Shown: positions 24,031 through 32,921 of the stretch, piece after piece
Layout: each line of letters begins with the position of its first letter
Numbering within the stretch: the stretch's first letter is position 1
From: an uncultured Muribaculaceae bacterium
GTDB lineage: Bacteria > Bacteroidota > Bacteroidia > Bacteroidales > Muribaculaceae
DNA length: 41,121 bases
NCBI GenBank assembly: GCA_910587185.1
Contig: CAJULY010000022.1
Span: 1 to 41,121, forward strand
Direction of reading: 5' to 3'
The notes under the pieces: generated by a model
Seen by the model: the letters and a program-made list of their open reading frames with translations, nothing else
Database searches by the model: none
What the model was told of the DNA's origin: nothing
Position numbers and translations under genes: made by a program

Positions 24031-24582
24031 ATCTTTAGGCTCAAAAAGCCTGTCCTGCTCGTCAAGATGGAAATTGCGTGCAAGTATAGCGATAAAATGA
24101 GAAATCTGTTTGATTGCTTCAAGAGTCTCAGGGGTGATTTCTTTTTGTTGCAGACGCATCAGCAGCATACCGTATAGGGCATTGAAACATGTTTCGATTT
24201 CTCCAGGTTTCTCATCGCCTGATTTTGAACGCAGTTCAACGATATAAGGCAGCGTTTTATAGAATTCAGCTGAATAATCGGCGAAGCGGGGATCTTTAAG
24301 TAATGCCTGATGCAATGCGACGAGTGACGAAAGGATGTTTTTGTTTATCTGAAGATGCCCTTGTCTTTCAATGTTCTCATTCCGCATCATATCGATTAGC
24401 GATTCATACCATTCAGTCATTTCTTTACGTTGATTCTCTGTCAGAGTGGTATATCGGTCAATGACATTCGCCTTGATTTTGTCCATATCAAGATCATTTG
24501 CCCTTATCAGATCTTCAATCTGCCACATGTAGAGCAGATATTCGGCAATGTTTTCTTTTCTTTTTTGAGAGGCCGTGAACAT
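24028..24582 (-). CDS. DUF4924-family protein
   Basis: The 184-aa, helix-rich soluble protein belongs to a Bacteroidetes family of unknown function. Recognisable segments are RKENIAEYLLYMWQIEDLIR (residues about 8-27), EWYESLIDMMRNENI, GHLQINKNILSSLVALHQAL, FYKTLPYIVELRSKSG and CFNALYGMLLMRLQQKEITP. I place the start at ATG 24582 rather than the in-frame ATG at 24693. The extra 37 residues are not part of the family as I recall it, and they would run through the gene's own -7 box (24614-24621). Confidence 0.85.
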   Translation of the reverse strand: MFTASQKRKENIAEYLLYMWQIEDLIRANDLDMDKIKANVIDRYTTLTENQRKEMTEWYESLIDMMRNENIERQGHLQINKNILSSLVALHQALLKDPRFADYSAEFYKTLPYIVELRSKSGDEKPGEIETCFNALYGMLLMRLQQKEITPETLEAIKQISHFIAILARNFHLDEQDRLFEPKD

Positions 24583-24613
24583 TTGAAAATATGTGTTATT
24601 TCTTATTTTAATG

Positions 24614-24621
24614 CAAATATA
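24614..24621 (-). promoter_or_regulatory. Promoter -7 box of the DUF4924 gene
   Basis: The minus strand reads TATATTTG, matching TAnnTTTG, 31 bp upstream of the ATG at 24582. Its -33 region (about 24642-24645) coincides with that of the divergent + promoter. Confidence 0.6.
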
Positions 24622-24641
24622 GTCAAAGTGGTTCGAAATAC

Positions 24642-24673
24642 ATTGCATAAAAAATAAAAGTTGAGTAACTTTG
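24642..24673 (+). promoter_or_regulatory. Promoter of the PorE-like lipoprotein operon
   Basis: ATTG (24642-24645, 3 of 4 match), a 20-bp spacer and TAACTTTG (24666-24673) lie 24 bp upstream of the ATG at 24698. Confidence 0.6.
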
Positions 24674-24697
24674 TCATGAATTACGGATAGCATTACA

Positions 24698-26674
24698 ATG
24701 AAATTCTCATTCTACAAAGTTCTGGCGGTTCAGTTTCTGATAATGCTGACATGTGTTTCGTGTGGCGGTCCGAAACTGTCTGTGGCTGACCGACAGATGT
24801 CGCGAGGAGAATATTTCAACGCTTCCCGTACTTACAGAGCTGTCTATAATAGTCTCACAAAACGGGATGACCGTCAACTCAAGGGCGAAGTCGCATTCCG
24901 CATGGCTGAGGCCCATCGTAAACTCAGTCAGTGGGGACAGGCCGAGGCTGCATACAGGAATTCCATACGTCTGGGCTATCCTGATTCAACGGCAAGAATA
25001 AATCTTGCTGAAATGCTTGTAGCAGAAGGGAAATATTCCCAGGCTGCCGACGCATACGGAGAGTATCTCCAGATACACCCCGACTCTAAGATTGCCATTG
25101 CCGGTTTGAATAAAGCCCGGTGGGCTCAATCAGCTAAAAAGCAGACATCAAGATATATAGTCAGAAAAGACCGTATCTTCAACACCCAGCGTTCAGAATT
25201 TTCCCCCATGCTTCAAGACGGAACATTATATTTTACAACCACTAATGAAAAGGTTAAGGGGAATGAAAGAAGTGACATTACCGGAATGAAGATGAGTGAC
25301 ATCTGGATGTCGCGCAAAAACGAACAGAACAGATGGATGGCTCCCGAGCCGATTGAAGGCGACATTAACACGGACATGGACGAAGGTATATGTTCTTTTT
25401 CGCCTGATGGCTCTGTGATGTATTTCACCAGGGCGCAAAAGTCGAAGGAGGCTGATACCTCAGTGGGAATATATACTTCCCATCGAAACAATGCCCGATG
25501 GGATGAGCCGGAAAGATTTGTGATTAATGGGGATACAATTTCAAATTTCGGACATCCGGCGGTAAGCCCATCAGGAGAATATCTGTATTTCACCTGCGAT
25601 CTTCCAGGTATGGGGGGGTATGATATATGCCGCATCAATCTCAAGCATCCGGAGCGACGTCCGGAAAATTTGGGATGTGCCGTCAACACCGAAGGCGATG
25701 AAAAATATCCGTATTTACTGACAGACAGTATAATGTATTTTTCCTCCGACGGGCATCCCGGATTCGGAGGCCTTGATATTTTTAAGGCAGTCCTTTCGCC
25801 TGACGGAGAGTGGAAAGTCTCCAACATGGGAATGCCCATAAACTCACCGGGAGACGATTTCGGCATTACATTTGACCGGACTTCGGATATTCAAAGCGGA
25901 TTTTTCAGCTCAAACCGGAATGACCGCAGAGGATATGACAATATATATTCGTTTGAACTGCCGGACCTTAAAGTGAGAATTGACGGTTGGGTAACGGATC
26001 ATGACGATGAGCCTGTAAAAGGGGCTGTGGTCAGAATTGCCGGTGAAGACGGTACGCTGCGCCGCACTGCTTCGGGTGCAAACGGCGAATTCACTTTCAA
26101 ATTACAGCCGGGAGTGAAATATATAATGATGGCGGGAGCGAAGGGATACCTGAACGCGAGGAAAGAGTTCACTACAGATACGGCTGAGACAGATGCGTTG
26201 TATGAGATTGAATTTGTTCTCGCTTCAGTGACGAAACCCAATATTCTCGACAATATTTTTTATGATTTTGACAAGGCGAGTTTGCGCCCGGAATCAAAAA
26301 AAGCCCTTGACGGACTGGTAAAACTGCTGAATGAAAATCCGAATATCACCATAGAAATGGCTTCGCATACCGACAGGACAGGAACTGAGGAATATAACCA
26401 AAATCTGTCGGAACGCAGGGCTCGTTCAGTTGTCGAGTATCTTATTGCGGAAGGAATCGATTCACGTCGGCTTCAATATCATGGATTCGGAAAATCGCGT
26501 CCAAAAACGGTTACAGTACGGGATGCGGCCAAATATCCTCAATTCAGGGAGGGGGATATTCTTACCGATAGTTTTATCGAAGCATTGACTTCTGAATCTG
26601 ACCGTGAAGCAGCGGACCAGATTAACCGGCGTACGGAATTCAGTGTTTTGTCCGTGGATTATAATCTATACTGA
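24698..26674 (+). CDS. PorE-like lipoprotein: TPR, beta-propeller, CRD and OmpA domains
   Basis: The 658-aa envelope lipoprotein has a lipobox ending at C22 (LTCVSC). TPR repeats occupy about residues 30-145 (GEYFNASRTYRAVYNSL, WGQAEAAYRNSI, YSQAADAYGEYL). A PD40-type beta-propeller spans about 160-425 (SPDGSVMYFTRA, SPSGEYLYFTCD, YFSSDGHPGFGGLDIF). A carboxypeptidase-regulatory-like domain (about 428-505) is followed by an OmpA C-terminal domain (about 520-655; YDFDKASLRPES, with the TDRTG...LSERRA peptidoglycan-binding motif). This order matches PorE (PG1058) of the type IX secretion machinery, but similar lipoproteins exist in species without that system. No other T9SS gene is in the window, so a link is unproven. 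The next gene follows after 3 bp. Confidence 0.9.
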   Translation: MKFSFYKVLAVQFLIMLTCVSCGGPKLSVADRQMSRGEYFNASRTYRAVYNSLTKRDDRQLKGEVAFRMAEAHRKLSQWGQAEAAYRNSIRLGYPDSTARINLAEMLVAEGKYSQAADAYGEYLQIHPDSKIAIAGLNKARWAQSAKKQTSRYIVRKDRIFNTQRSEFSPMLQDGTLYFTTTNEKVKGNERSDITGMKMSDIWMSRKNEQNRWMAPEPIEGDINTDMDEGICSFSPDGSVMYFTRAQKSKEADTSVGIYTSHRNNARWDEPERFVINGDTISNFGHPAVSPSGEYLYFTCDLPGMGGYDICRINLKHPERRPENLGCAVNTEGDEKYPYLLTDSIMYFSSDGHPGFGGLDIFKAVLSPDGEWKVSNMGMPINSPGDDFGITFDRTSDIQSGFFSSNRNDRRGYDNIYSFELPDLKVRIDGWVTDHDDEPVKGAVVRIAGEDGTLRRTASGANGEFTFKLQPGVKYIMMAGAKGYLNARKEFTTDTAETDALYEIEFVLASVTKPNILDNIFYDFDKASLRPESKKALDGLVKLLNENPNITIEMASHTDRTGTEEYNQNLSERRARSVVEYLIAEGIDSRRLQYHGFGKSRPKTVTVRDAAKYPQFREGDILTDSFIEALTSESDREAADQINRRTEFSVLSVDYNLY

Positions 26675-26677
26675 AAC

Positions 26678-27652
26678 ATGAAACTGAGAACAGAAATAGA
26701 ACCTCTTGACCATAAAGGGAGAATTAATCACGGGACCTCGATTTTTCTGATCGGGTCATGTTTCACAGATACTATCGGAGTTCGTCTGCAAGATGCGCTT
26801 TTCAAGGCACATTCCAATCCGTTCGGTACGGTCTATAATCCTGCGAGCATTAGTCTTCAGCTTGAACGTATATTATCGATGGAGGAATTTTCCGATAAGG
26901 ATCTGGTCAGCAATAACGGAATGTTTCATTCTTTTTTCGCTCACTCCTTTCTTTCGTCTGTTTCGCGACATCAGACATTGACTTCTCTCAACAATGCACT
27001 ACGTGATTCGCACCTGTTCCTGAAATCAGCTGATGTGGCAGTAATCACGCTTGGGTCGGCAATGGTTTATAGCCGAAACGATTCAGGAGAAATTGTGGCT
27101 AACTGTCATAAATTCCCATCAGGATATTTCAGGAGATATATACTCACATTAGATGATGTGAGGTCGAATCTGGAATCTGTCAGAAACATTCTGAAATCAT
27201 TCAACCGGGATATACTTCTAATTTTTACGGTAAGTCCGATCCGTTATATTTCTGACGGATTGCATGGAAATCAGTTGTCTAAATCCTTACTTCTTTTAGG
27301 GGTTGATGACATTTGCCACAGTCATCCCGATGATTGCTTATATTTTCCCTCTTACGAGATTCTCCTGGATGATCTTCGGGATTACAGGTTTTATGACACG
27401 GACATGAAACACCCGTCGGGAATTGCAGCCGATTATGTGTTTGATATATTCAGCAAGTCTTTCTTTTCAAATAAAACGATCGAATTGTCAGGCCAATGTA
27501 CGAAACTCACCCGAAGATTATGTCACAGACCATTGACAGACAATAGCGAGGCTTTTCATAAATTCCGGACAGATACAAATGAACTTGTCAGACAATTTGC
27601 GGACAAACATCCGGAGATTGCCGAAACAATATATAAACGTTTTCAGTTATGA
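26678..27652 (+). CDS. GSCFA-domain protein
   Basis: The 324-aa protein has the family signature GTSIFLIGSCFTDTIG (residues about 19-34), which carries the motif that names the GSCFA family (PF08885). The pattern of GSCF, then HSFF, then ITLGSAMVYSR (about 122-132) and FTVSPIRYISDGLHGNQLSK (about 184-203) resembles an SGNH-hydrolase-like fold, but the substrate is unknown. It has no signal peptide. The gene lies between a lipoprotein gene and murF-alr, and overlaps the latter by 4 bp, which points to an envelope-related role. Confidence 0.88.
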   Translation: MKLRTEIEPLDHKGRINHGTSIFLIGSCFTDTIGVRLQDALFKAHSNPFGTVYNPASISLQLERILSMEEFSDKDLVSNNGMFHSFFAHSFLSSVSRHQTLTSLNNALRDSHLFLKSADVAVITLGSAMVYSRNDSGEIVANCHKFPSGYFRRYILTLDDVRSNLESVRNILKSFNRDILLIFTVSPIRYISDGLHGNQLSKSLLLLGVDDICHSHPDDCLYFPSYEILLDDLRDYRFYDTDMKHPSGIAADYVFDIFSKSFFSNKTIELSGQCTKLTRRLCHRPLTDNSEAFHKFRTDTNELVRQFADKHPEIAETIYKRFQL

Positions 27653-30117
27653 TTTATTCAATAAGCGATATTTGCAAAATTCTCAATCTTCCCTCCCCGG
27701 ACCACGACAGTAATATCTCGGTGTTACTTACCGACAGCAGGTCACTTACCGATCCTGACCATTCCCTTTTCTTTGCTATTGCGACATCCAATAACGACGG
27801 TCATCGCTATATTCCGCATCTTTATGAGACAGGCGTCAGGAATTTTGTTGTCAGTCATCTTCCGGAAGATATTGATAATTATCCTGATGCAACCTTCCTT
27901 AAAGTGGGCAATGTGACGAAAGCTCTCCAGGCTATCGCACGATATCATCGCAAGCGATTTACCGCTCCTGTAATTGGCATTACGGGTTCTCGAGGTAAGA
28001 CCACAGTCAAAGAATGGCTTTATCAGGCGCTTTCCGACGACTATAGGATTGTCCGTTCCCCGCGAAGCTTTAATTCTCAGATCGGGGTACCTCTGTCCTT
28101 ATGGGAGTTAGACAAAGATACATCTCTTGCAATCATAGAGGCTGGTGTCTCTCGCCAGGGTGAAATGTCGGAACTTGCCTCTATCATACTTCCTGAAATA
28201 GGTATCATAACAAACATTGATTCGGAACATGACGCGGGGTTCAGTTCACGTAAGAGAAAATGCGAGGAAAAGGTATCGTTGCTTGCCGGAAGCCGTTGCG
28301 TGATATATTGTGCTGACGATGAATTTGTCTCGGAAGCAGTGTCGAAAGAATGCAATCCTGAGGTTGAGATCGCTTGGTCGATCAAGGATCCGGATGCAGT
28401 GCTGTTCATATCTTCAATTTTCAAAGGAGCGACGGAAAGCGTGATAGAATACACTTATCTTCACACAAAGTCGTCAGTCGTTATTCCATTCACGGAGGAT
28501 TCGCAGATCCACAATGCTCTTCATGTCCTTGCCGTGATGCTTTATCTACGTCGGCCGGAAGAAAAAATCAATTCCGCCATGGCAAAACTGACTCCGGTGA
28601 TGACAAGAATAAATGTCATAGAGGGAATAAACGACTGCCTGCTTATTTATGACAGTTATACATCTGACCTACATTCCTTAGGCCCGGCTCTTGATTTCAT
28701 GTCGCGTAGAACGACTACAAAAAGAAGTCGTACGCTTATTCTGTCAGACGTGATGCATGAGACTCTCTCCCCCTCCAGACTTTATCAGGAAATAGCCGAG
28801 ATCGTCAAAAAAAGGAAAATAGACCGTTTCATAGGCATTGGCCCCGAATTTTCCCGCCATTCCAAGTATTTCGATTCGTCAGCTACCTTTTATCCCGATA
28901 CTACTTCTTTCCTTACGGCGGTTTCCCCAGGCGATTTTCATGAAGAACTTGTTCTGATAAAGGGAGCGCCTGCTTTTCATTTTGATCTTATCGTTGATAT
29001 GCTTGAGGCAAAGCAGCATGAATCCGTTCTGGAAGTCAATCTTGATGCGATTGTCCATAATTTCAACTTCTACCGTTCCATGGTCAAACCGACGACAGGC
29101 ATAGTGTGTATGGTTAAAGCTTCGGGTTATGGAGCCGGATCCTACGAATTGGCAAAAACCTTGCAGAGCCAAGGGGCGGCCTATCTTGCCGTAGCTGTGC
29201 TGGATGAAGGAGTCGATCTGCGTAAAGCCGGAATAACCATGCCGATAATGGTGTTGAATCCGAAGGTTGTGAACTATCGTACTCTCTTCGCTTATAATCT
29301 TGAACCGGAAATATTTTCATTTGATATCCTTGACGAGATCATTCGCGAGGGTGAAAAATACGGGATAACTGATTATCCCGTTCATCTGAAACTTGACACG
29401 GGAATGCACCGCCTCGGGTTTCTTGAGAAAGACATTCCCGGGGTGATAGATGTCATCAGGCGTCAGAAAGTCATTCGGCCGGCTTCTGTTTTCAGCCATC
29501 TTGCCGTCGCAGACGAACCTCTGCAGGATGATTATACGCGTCAGCAGTTTGAGATTTTCGATCGTTGTGCAGACATGCTTCAGAATGGGTTCCATTACCA
29601 TATCATGCGTCACATCCTGAATTCTACAGGAATTTCACGTTTCCCCGAACACCAGTATGATCTTGTACGTCTTGGAATATGCCTTTACGGAATACCAACA
29701 ATGAATGATCATTCCCAGGATGCATTGCGACCGGTATCGTCTCTTTCAACAGTCGTCATCTCGCTGAAAGAATGGCCGGCTGGGACTACCATCGGCTATG
29801 GACGACGGGGCGTTCTGGAGCGTGATTCCGTAATAGCCACTATTCCCGTAGGGTATGCCGACGGAATAAACCGACATTTAGGCAACGGACACCTTCACGT
29901 AATGATAAACGGTCACAGATGTCCTACGGTCGGAAATATCTGCATGGACGCCTGCATGATAGATGTGACCGATGCTAATTGTAAGGTCGGTGACAGAGTG
30001 GAGATCTTCGGAAATCAGATTTCAGTCTGTGAAATAGCAAAGACTCTCGACACAATACCTTACGAAGTTCTTACTTCGGTATCATCGAGAGTCAAGAGAA
30101 TATATTATCGCGAATGA
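27649..30117 (+). CDS. Bifunctional MurF-type ligase / alanine racemase
   Basis: The 822-aa fusion is characteristic of Bacteroidetes. Residues about 1-450 are a Mur ligase with P-loop GSRGKTT (113-119, K117), the EAGVSRQGEM motif and TNIDSEHDAGF. Residues about 455-822 are a fold-type III alanine racemase: the PLP lysine is K490 in MVKASGYGAGSYE, the second catalytic residue is Y717 in IGYGRRGVLE, and PVGYADGINR lies just after. The racemase supplies D-Ala; the ligase half should add D-Ala-D-Ala to the UDP-muramyl tripeptide. Bacteroidetes usually also have a separate MurF, so the contribution of this ligase half is uncertain. The start overlaps the GSCFA gene by 4 bp. Confidence 0.93.
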   Translation: MIYSISDICKILNLPSPDHDSNISVLLTDSRSLTDPDHSLFFAIATSNNDGHRYIPHLYETGVRNFVVSHLPEDIDNYPDATFLKVGNVTKALQAIARYHRKRFTAPVIGITGSRGKTTVKEWLYQALSDDYRIVRSPRSFNSQIGVPLSLWELDKDTSLAIIEAGVSRQGEMSELASIILPEIGIITNIDSEHDAGFSSRKRKCEEKVSLLAGSRCVIYCADDEFVSEAVSKECNPEVEIAWSIKDPDAVLFISSIFKGATESVIEYTYLHTKSSVVIPFTEDSQIHNALHVLAVMLYLRRPEEKINSAMAKLTPVMTRINVIEGINDCLLIYDSYTSDLHSLGPALDFMSRRTTTKRSRTLILSDVMHETLSPSRLYQEIAEIVKKRKIDRFIGIGPEFSRHSKYFDSSATFYPDTTSFLTAVSPGDFHEELVLIKGAPAFHFDLIVDMLEAKQHESVLEVNLDAIVHNFNFYRSMVKPTTGIVCMVKASGYGAGSYELAKTLQSQGAAYLAVAVLDEGVDLRKAGITMPIMVLNPKVVNYRTLFAYNLEPEIFSFDILDEIIREGEKYGITDYPVHLKLDTGMHRLGFLEKDIPGVIDVIRRQKVIRPASVFSHLAVADEPLQDDYTRQQFEIFDRCADMLQNGFHYHIMRHILNSTGISRFPEHQYDLVRLGICLYGIPTMNDHSQDALRPVSSLSTVVISLKEWPAGTTIGYGRRGVLERDSVIATIPVGYADGINRHLGNGHLHVMINGHRCPTVGNICMDACMIDVTDANCKVGDRVEIFGNQISVCEIAKTLDTIPYEVLTSVSSRVKRIYYRE

Positions 30118-30132
30118 GGCAGGCGGAATCAC

Positions 30133-30582
30133 TCAGCGGATTCTGTCGTAGCTTCTGATGAGGCGCTGGTCCTTGGCGATATAATGATAGGCGGCGAATA
30201 CCGCTATCAGAGCGGCCACAATGAAGAGTCCCCCTCCGCCCCACACTGTAGCTATGGTTACGTATGGAGTGCCGTCGATATAAGGATTTACTACCGCATA
30301 TATGACAATACCTATGGTTGCGAGCAAAGATATAGCCGAAAGTGCCGTAAAAAATTTCTGCATAGGATAATTGCGATAGAGAAAAATGGACACCACCATG
30401 AATAATATCGAAGCTGAGGCGGGTATTATAAGCCCTATGAATTCGGAACCTTTCAGGGGCTGCAGCATGCTCTGGTGTGTAATATTGTCAATTACCGGTG
30501 CATAGCCGAACGGTATGAAGAAGAATGCGATCGTAAGGCCTATCGCAATAATCAAAAACAGAGTCTGGATTCTTTGAAGCAT
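30133..30582 (-). CDS. DUF4293-family membrane protein
   Basis: The 149-aa inner-membrane protein has four TM helices: residues about 5-26 (TLFLIIAIGLTIAFFFIPFG), 48-68, 78-99 and 110-135. The N-terminal MLQRIQT and the C-terminal IAKDQRLIRSYDRIR match the DUF4293 family as I remember it. Function is unknown. It is convergent with murF-alr, with 15 bp between stops and no hairpin visible there. No strong promoter element was found upstream. Confidence 0.88.
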   Translation of the reverse strand: MLQRIQTLFLIIAIGLTIAFFFIPFGYAPVIDNITHQSMLQPLKGSEFIGLIIPASASILFMVVSIFLYRNYPMQKFFTALSAISLLATIGIVIYAVVNPYIDGTPYVTIATVWGGGGLFIVAALIAVFAAYHYIAKDQRLIRSYDRIR

Positions 30583-30691
30583 AATTGGACTTTTATAAAT
30601 ATTTGTATTTTTAAATTAAACAAACGAAAGGGTGATTTTGAATTTATTATACTAAGACAGCACCTTTGATTTAAACAAATTTAACTAATAT

Positions 30692-31465
30692 ATGATTGTT
30701 GAAAAACCTACTATTTTAATTTGCAACGATGACGGAGTTAATGCTCCCGGTCTTCGATACCTGATAGAGACTGTCAGTGAATTCGGCAACGTAATTGCTG
30801 TAGCTCCGGCAGACCATCGTTCGGGTCAGTCTTCAGCGATAACAATCGGAGAACCCTTGAGAATCGTGCGTCATGCCGATATCGGTAAAGCCGAGGTTTA
30901 TTCAGTGTCAGGAACACCTGTGGATTGTATTAAACTGGCATTACATACAATTGTAGCGGGTCGCAAGATCTCGCTGATGCTTTCGGGGATAAACCATGGA
31001 TCAAATGCGGGTAACTGCGTTGTCTATTCCGGAACCATGGGCGCTGCCATGGAAGCGTGCATGCAGGGCATTCCGTCAATTGGATATTCGTTGCTGAATC
31101 ATTCCTGGGAGGCCGATTTCAGTCAGTGCGCGCCTTTTGTAAAGGAAATAACTGCAGCTGTCCTCAAAAAAGGGTTGCCTCACAATGTATGCCTCAATGT
31201 GAATATTCCGGCTCATTGCACTCCAAAGGGCCTCAAGGTTGTTGATGCGAGCGAAGGGTTCTGGACTGAGGAATATGTTGAATATAAAGATCCTCAAGGA
31301 GTTCCTTTCTATATGCTCTCGGGTCGGTATGTGGATAAGAATCCAGAGGCCGACAATACAGATTCCTATTGGCTGGACCGTCAGTTTGTGACTGTCGTTC
31401 CCGTTACGGTAAATCCTACTGCATCAGACAAAATACCGATTGTCAGACAGATCCTTGAAAAATAA
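30692..31465 (+). CDS. surE: 5'/3'-nucleotidase SurE
   Basis: The 257-aa acid phosphatase acts on nucleoside monophosphates. The metal site is in ICNDDGVNAPG (D13, D14), and further conserved segments are APADHRSGQSSAI, GTPVDCIKLAL and SGINHGSNAGN with the following YSGTMGAAMEA. The length is normal for the family. The gene stands alone, about 110 bp from the divergent DUF4293 gene, with no consensus promoter visible in the AT-rich gap. A bidirectional hairpin follows it. Confidence 0.95.
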   Translation: MIVEKPTILICNDDGVNAPGLRYLIETVSEFGNVIAVAPADHRSGQSSAITIGEPLRIVRHADIGKAEVYSVSGTPVDCIKLALHTIVAGRKISLMLSGINHGSNAGNCVVYSGTMGAAMEACMQGIPSIGYSLLNHSWEADFSQCAPFVKEITAAVLKKGLPHNVCLNVNIPAHCTPKGLKVVDASEGFWTEEYVEYKDPQGVPFYMLSGRYVDKNPEADNTDSYWLDRQFVTVVPVTVNPTASDKIPIVRQILEK

Positions 31466-31479
31466 TCGGAGTTAAAATA

Positions 31480-31515
31480 AAAATCGGGGACTCAAATGAA
31501 AGGGTTCCCGATTTT
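31480..31515. terminator. Bidirectional terminator between surE and fabF
   Basis: The 9-bp stem AAAATCGGG / CCCGATTTT can be extended with mismatches towards an 18-nt loop. It is followed by TTTATTTT on the + strand, and the A-run at its left gives a U-run on the minus strand. Confidence 0.75.
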
Positions 31516-31542
31516 TTATTTTGCACTTGTTATTTTATTTGA

Positions 31543-32811
31543 TTACTCTTCAAATTTCTTGACAATGACCGATGCGTTATGGCCACCGAAACCGAAGGCA
31601 TTGGAGAGCGCAGCACGCACAGGACGTGCCTGGGCTTTGTTAAAGGTGAAATTGAGATTGTAGTCTATGTTCTCGTCATCGTCACCCTCTTCATGATTGA
31701 TAGTGGGGGGAACGATGTCATCCTTAACAGCCAGAATGCTGAAGATAGCTTCCATTGCACCGGTTGCTCCGAGAAGATGTCCGGTCATCGATTTTGTAGA
31801 ACTGATGTTGAGCTTATAGGCAGCATCGCCGAAGAGATCCACAATGGCCTTGACTTCCGAAACATCTCCTACGGGAGTGGAGGTGCCGTGAACATTGATG
31901 TAATCGATATCCTCAGGCTTCATACCTGCATCATCAAGAGCGTTCTGCATGGCGAGTTTCGCACCGAGTCCTTCGGGATGAGTGGCGGTGATATGATGTG
32001 CATCGGCCGACATACCTCCTCCGACAACTTCCGCATATATTTTAGCTCCGCGTGCTTTGGCATGTTCAAGTTCTTCAAGTATGAGGACTGCTGAACCTTC
32101 ACCCATTACGAATCCGTCGCGGGATTTGCTGAACGGACGGGATGCGGTTTCGGGGCTGTCGTTACGCGTGGAAAGCGCATGCATTGAATTGAACCCACCT
32201 ACACCGGCGGGGAAAATAGCAGCTTCTGCACCACCTGTCACGAAAGCATCAGCTTTGCCGAGACGGATGTAGTTGAAAGCGTCTATGATAGCGTTGTTGG
32301 AAGATGCACATGCCGAAACCACACCGAAGTTAGGACCATGGTAGCCATATTCCATTGAAATGTGACCCGATGCGATATCAGCGATCATTTTAGGAATGAA
32401 GAATGGGTTGTATTTAGGTCCTTTGTCTTCGTTAAGGGCATAGTAGCCTGCTTCTTCTTCAAATGTATGCAGACCGCCGATTCCGGCTGCAACTATTACG
32501 CCTACGCGATTGCGGTCAAGATTCTCCATGGTTTCAAGACCGCTGTCTTCAACGGCCTGACGGGCTGCCACAAGAGCATACTGGGCGTAAAGGTCGAGCT
32601 GACGCAGCTTTCTACGGTCGGATATATATTCGGATGCGTTGAAATTCTTGACCTCGCAAGCAAACTGTGTCTTAAATTTTGATGCGTCAAAATGAGTGAT
32701 TGGTCCAGCACCACTCTTACCTGCTTTTGCGGCTTCCCAAGTGGAAGTCACGTCATTTCCCAGCGGAGTAAGAGCACCGAGACCGGTCACTACTACACGT
32801 TTTAATTCCAT
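31543..32811 (-). CDS. fabF: Beta-ketoacyl-ACP synthase II
   Basis: The 422-aa condensing enzyme of type II fatty acid synthesis extends acyl-ACP with malonyl-ACP. The thiolase-fold Cys-His-His triad is visible: C168 in VVSACASSNNA, His in VHGTSTPVGD, and His in KSMTGHLLGATGA. The N-terminus RRVVVTGLGALTPLG-like (here KRVVVTGLGALTPLG) and the C-terminal NAFGFGGHNASV are typical. It lies 110 bp downstream of acpP on the same strand and the two probably share the acpP promoter, with a hairpin between them. Confidence 0.97.
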   Translation of the reverse strand: MELKRVVVTGLGALTPLGNDVTSTWEAAKAGKSGAGPITHFDASKFKTQFACEVKNFNASEYISDRRKLRQLDLYAQYALVAARQAVEDSGLETMENLDRNRVGVIVAAGIGGLHTFEEEAGYYALNEDKGPKYNPFFIPKMIADIASGHISMEYGYHGPNFGVVSACASSNNAIIDAFNYIRLGKADAFVTGGAEAAIFPAGVGGFNSMHALSTRNDSPETASRPFSKSRDGFVMGEGSAVLILEELEHAKARGAKIYAEVVGGGMSADAHHITATHPEGLGAKLAMQNALDDAGMKPEDIDYINVHGTSTPVGDVSEVKAIVDLFGDAAYKLNISSTKSMTGHLLGATGAMEAIFSILAVKDDIVPPTINHEEGDDDENIDYNLNFTFNKAQARPVRAALSNAFGFGGHNASVIVKKFEE

Positions 32812-32870
32812 TAAGTAAATAAGGTATTATTGATTTTGATTAAGGAGAGACATGAGTGTCAAATGAATTA

Positions 32871-32903
32871 TGCACGTCTCCACACAAATGCCGGAGACGT
32901 GCA
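32871..32903 (-). terminator. Hairpin between acpP and fabF
   Basis: The 11-bp perfect stem TGCACGTCTCC / GGAGACGTGCA has an 11-nt loop and lies 18 bp past the acpP stop. On the minus strand it is followed by TAATTCATTTG, a weak U-tract. It may be a partial terminator or an mRNA 3'-end stabiliser, letting acpP be made in excess over fabF. Confidence 0.6.
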
Positions 32904-32921
32904 TTTAAAATCCTTTTGGGA

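Noticed and set aside
24583..24693. Longer N-terminus for the DUF4924 protein
   Set aside because: The extension contains the gene's own -7 box and low-complexity residues not found in the family as I know it.
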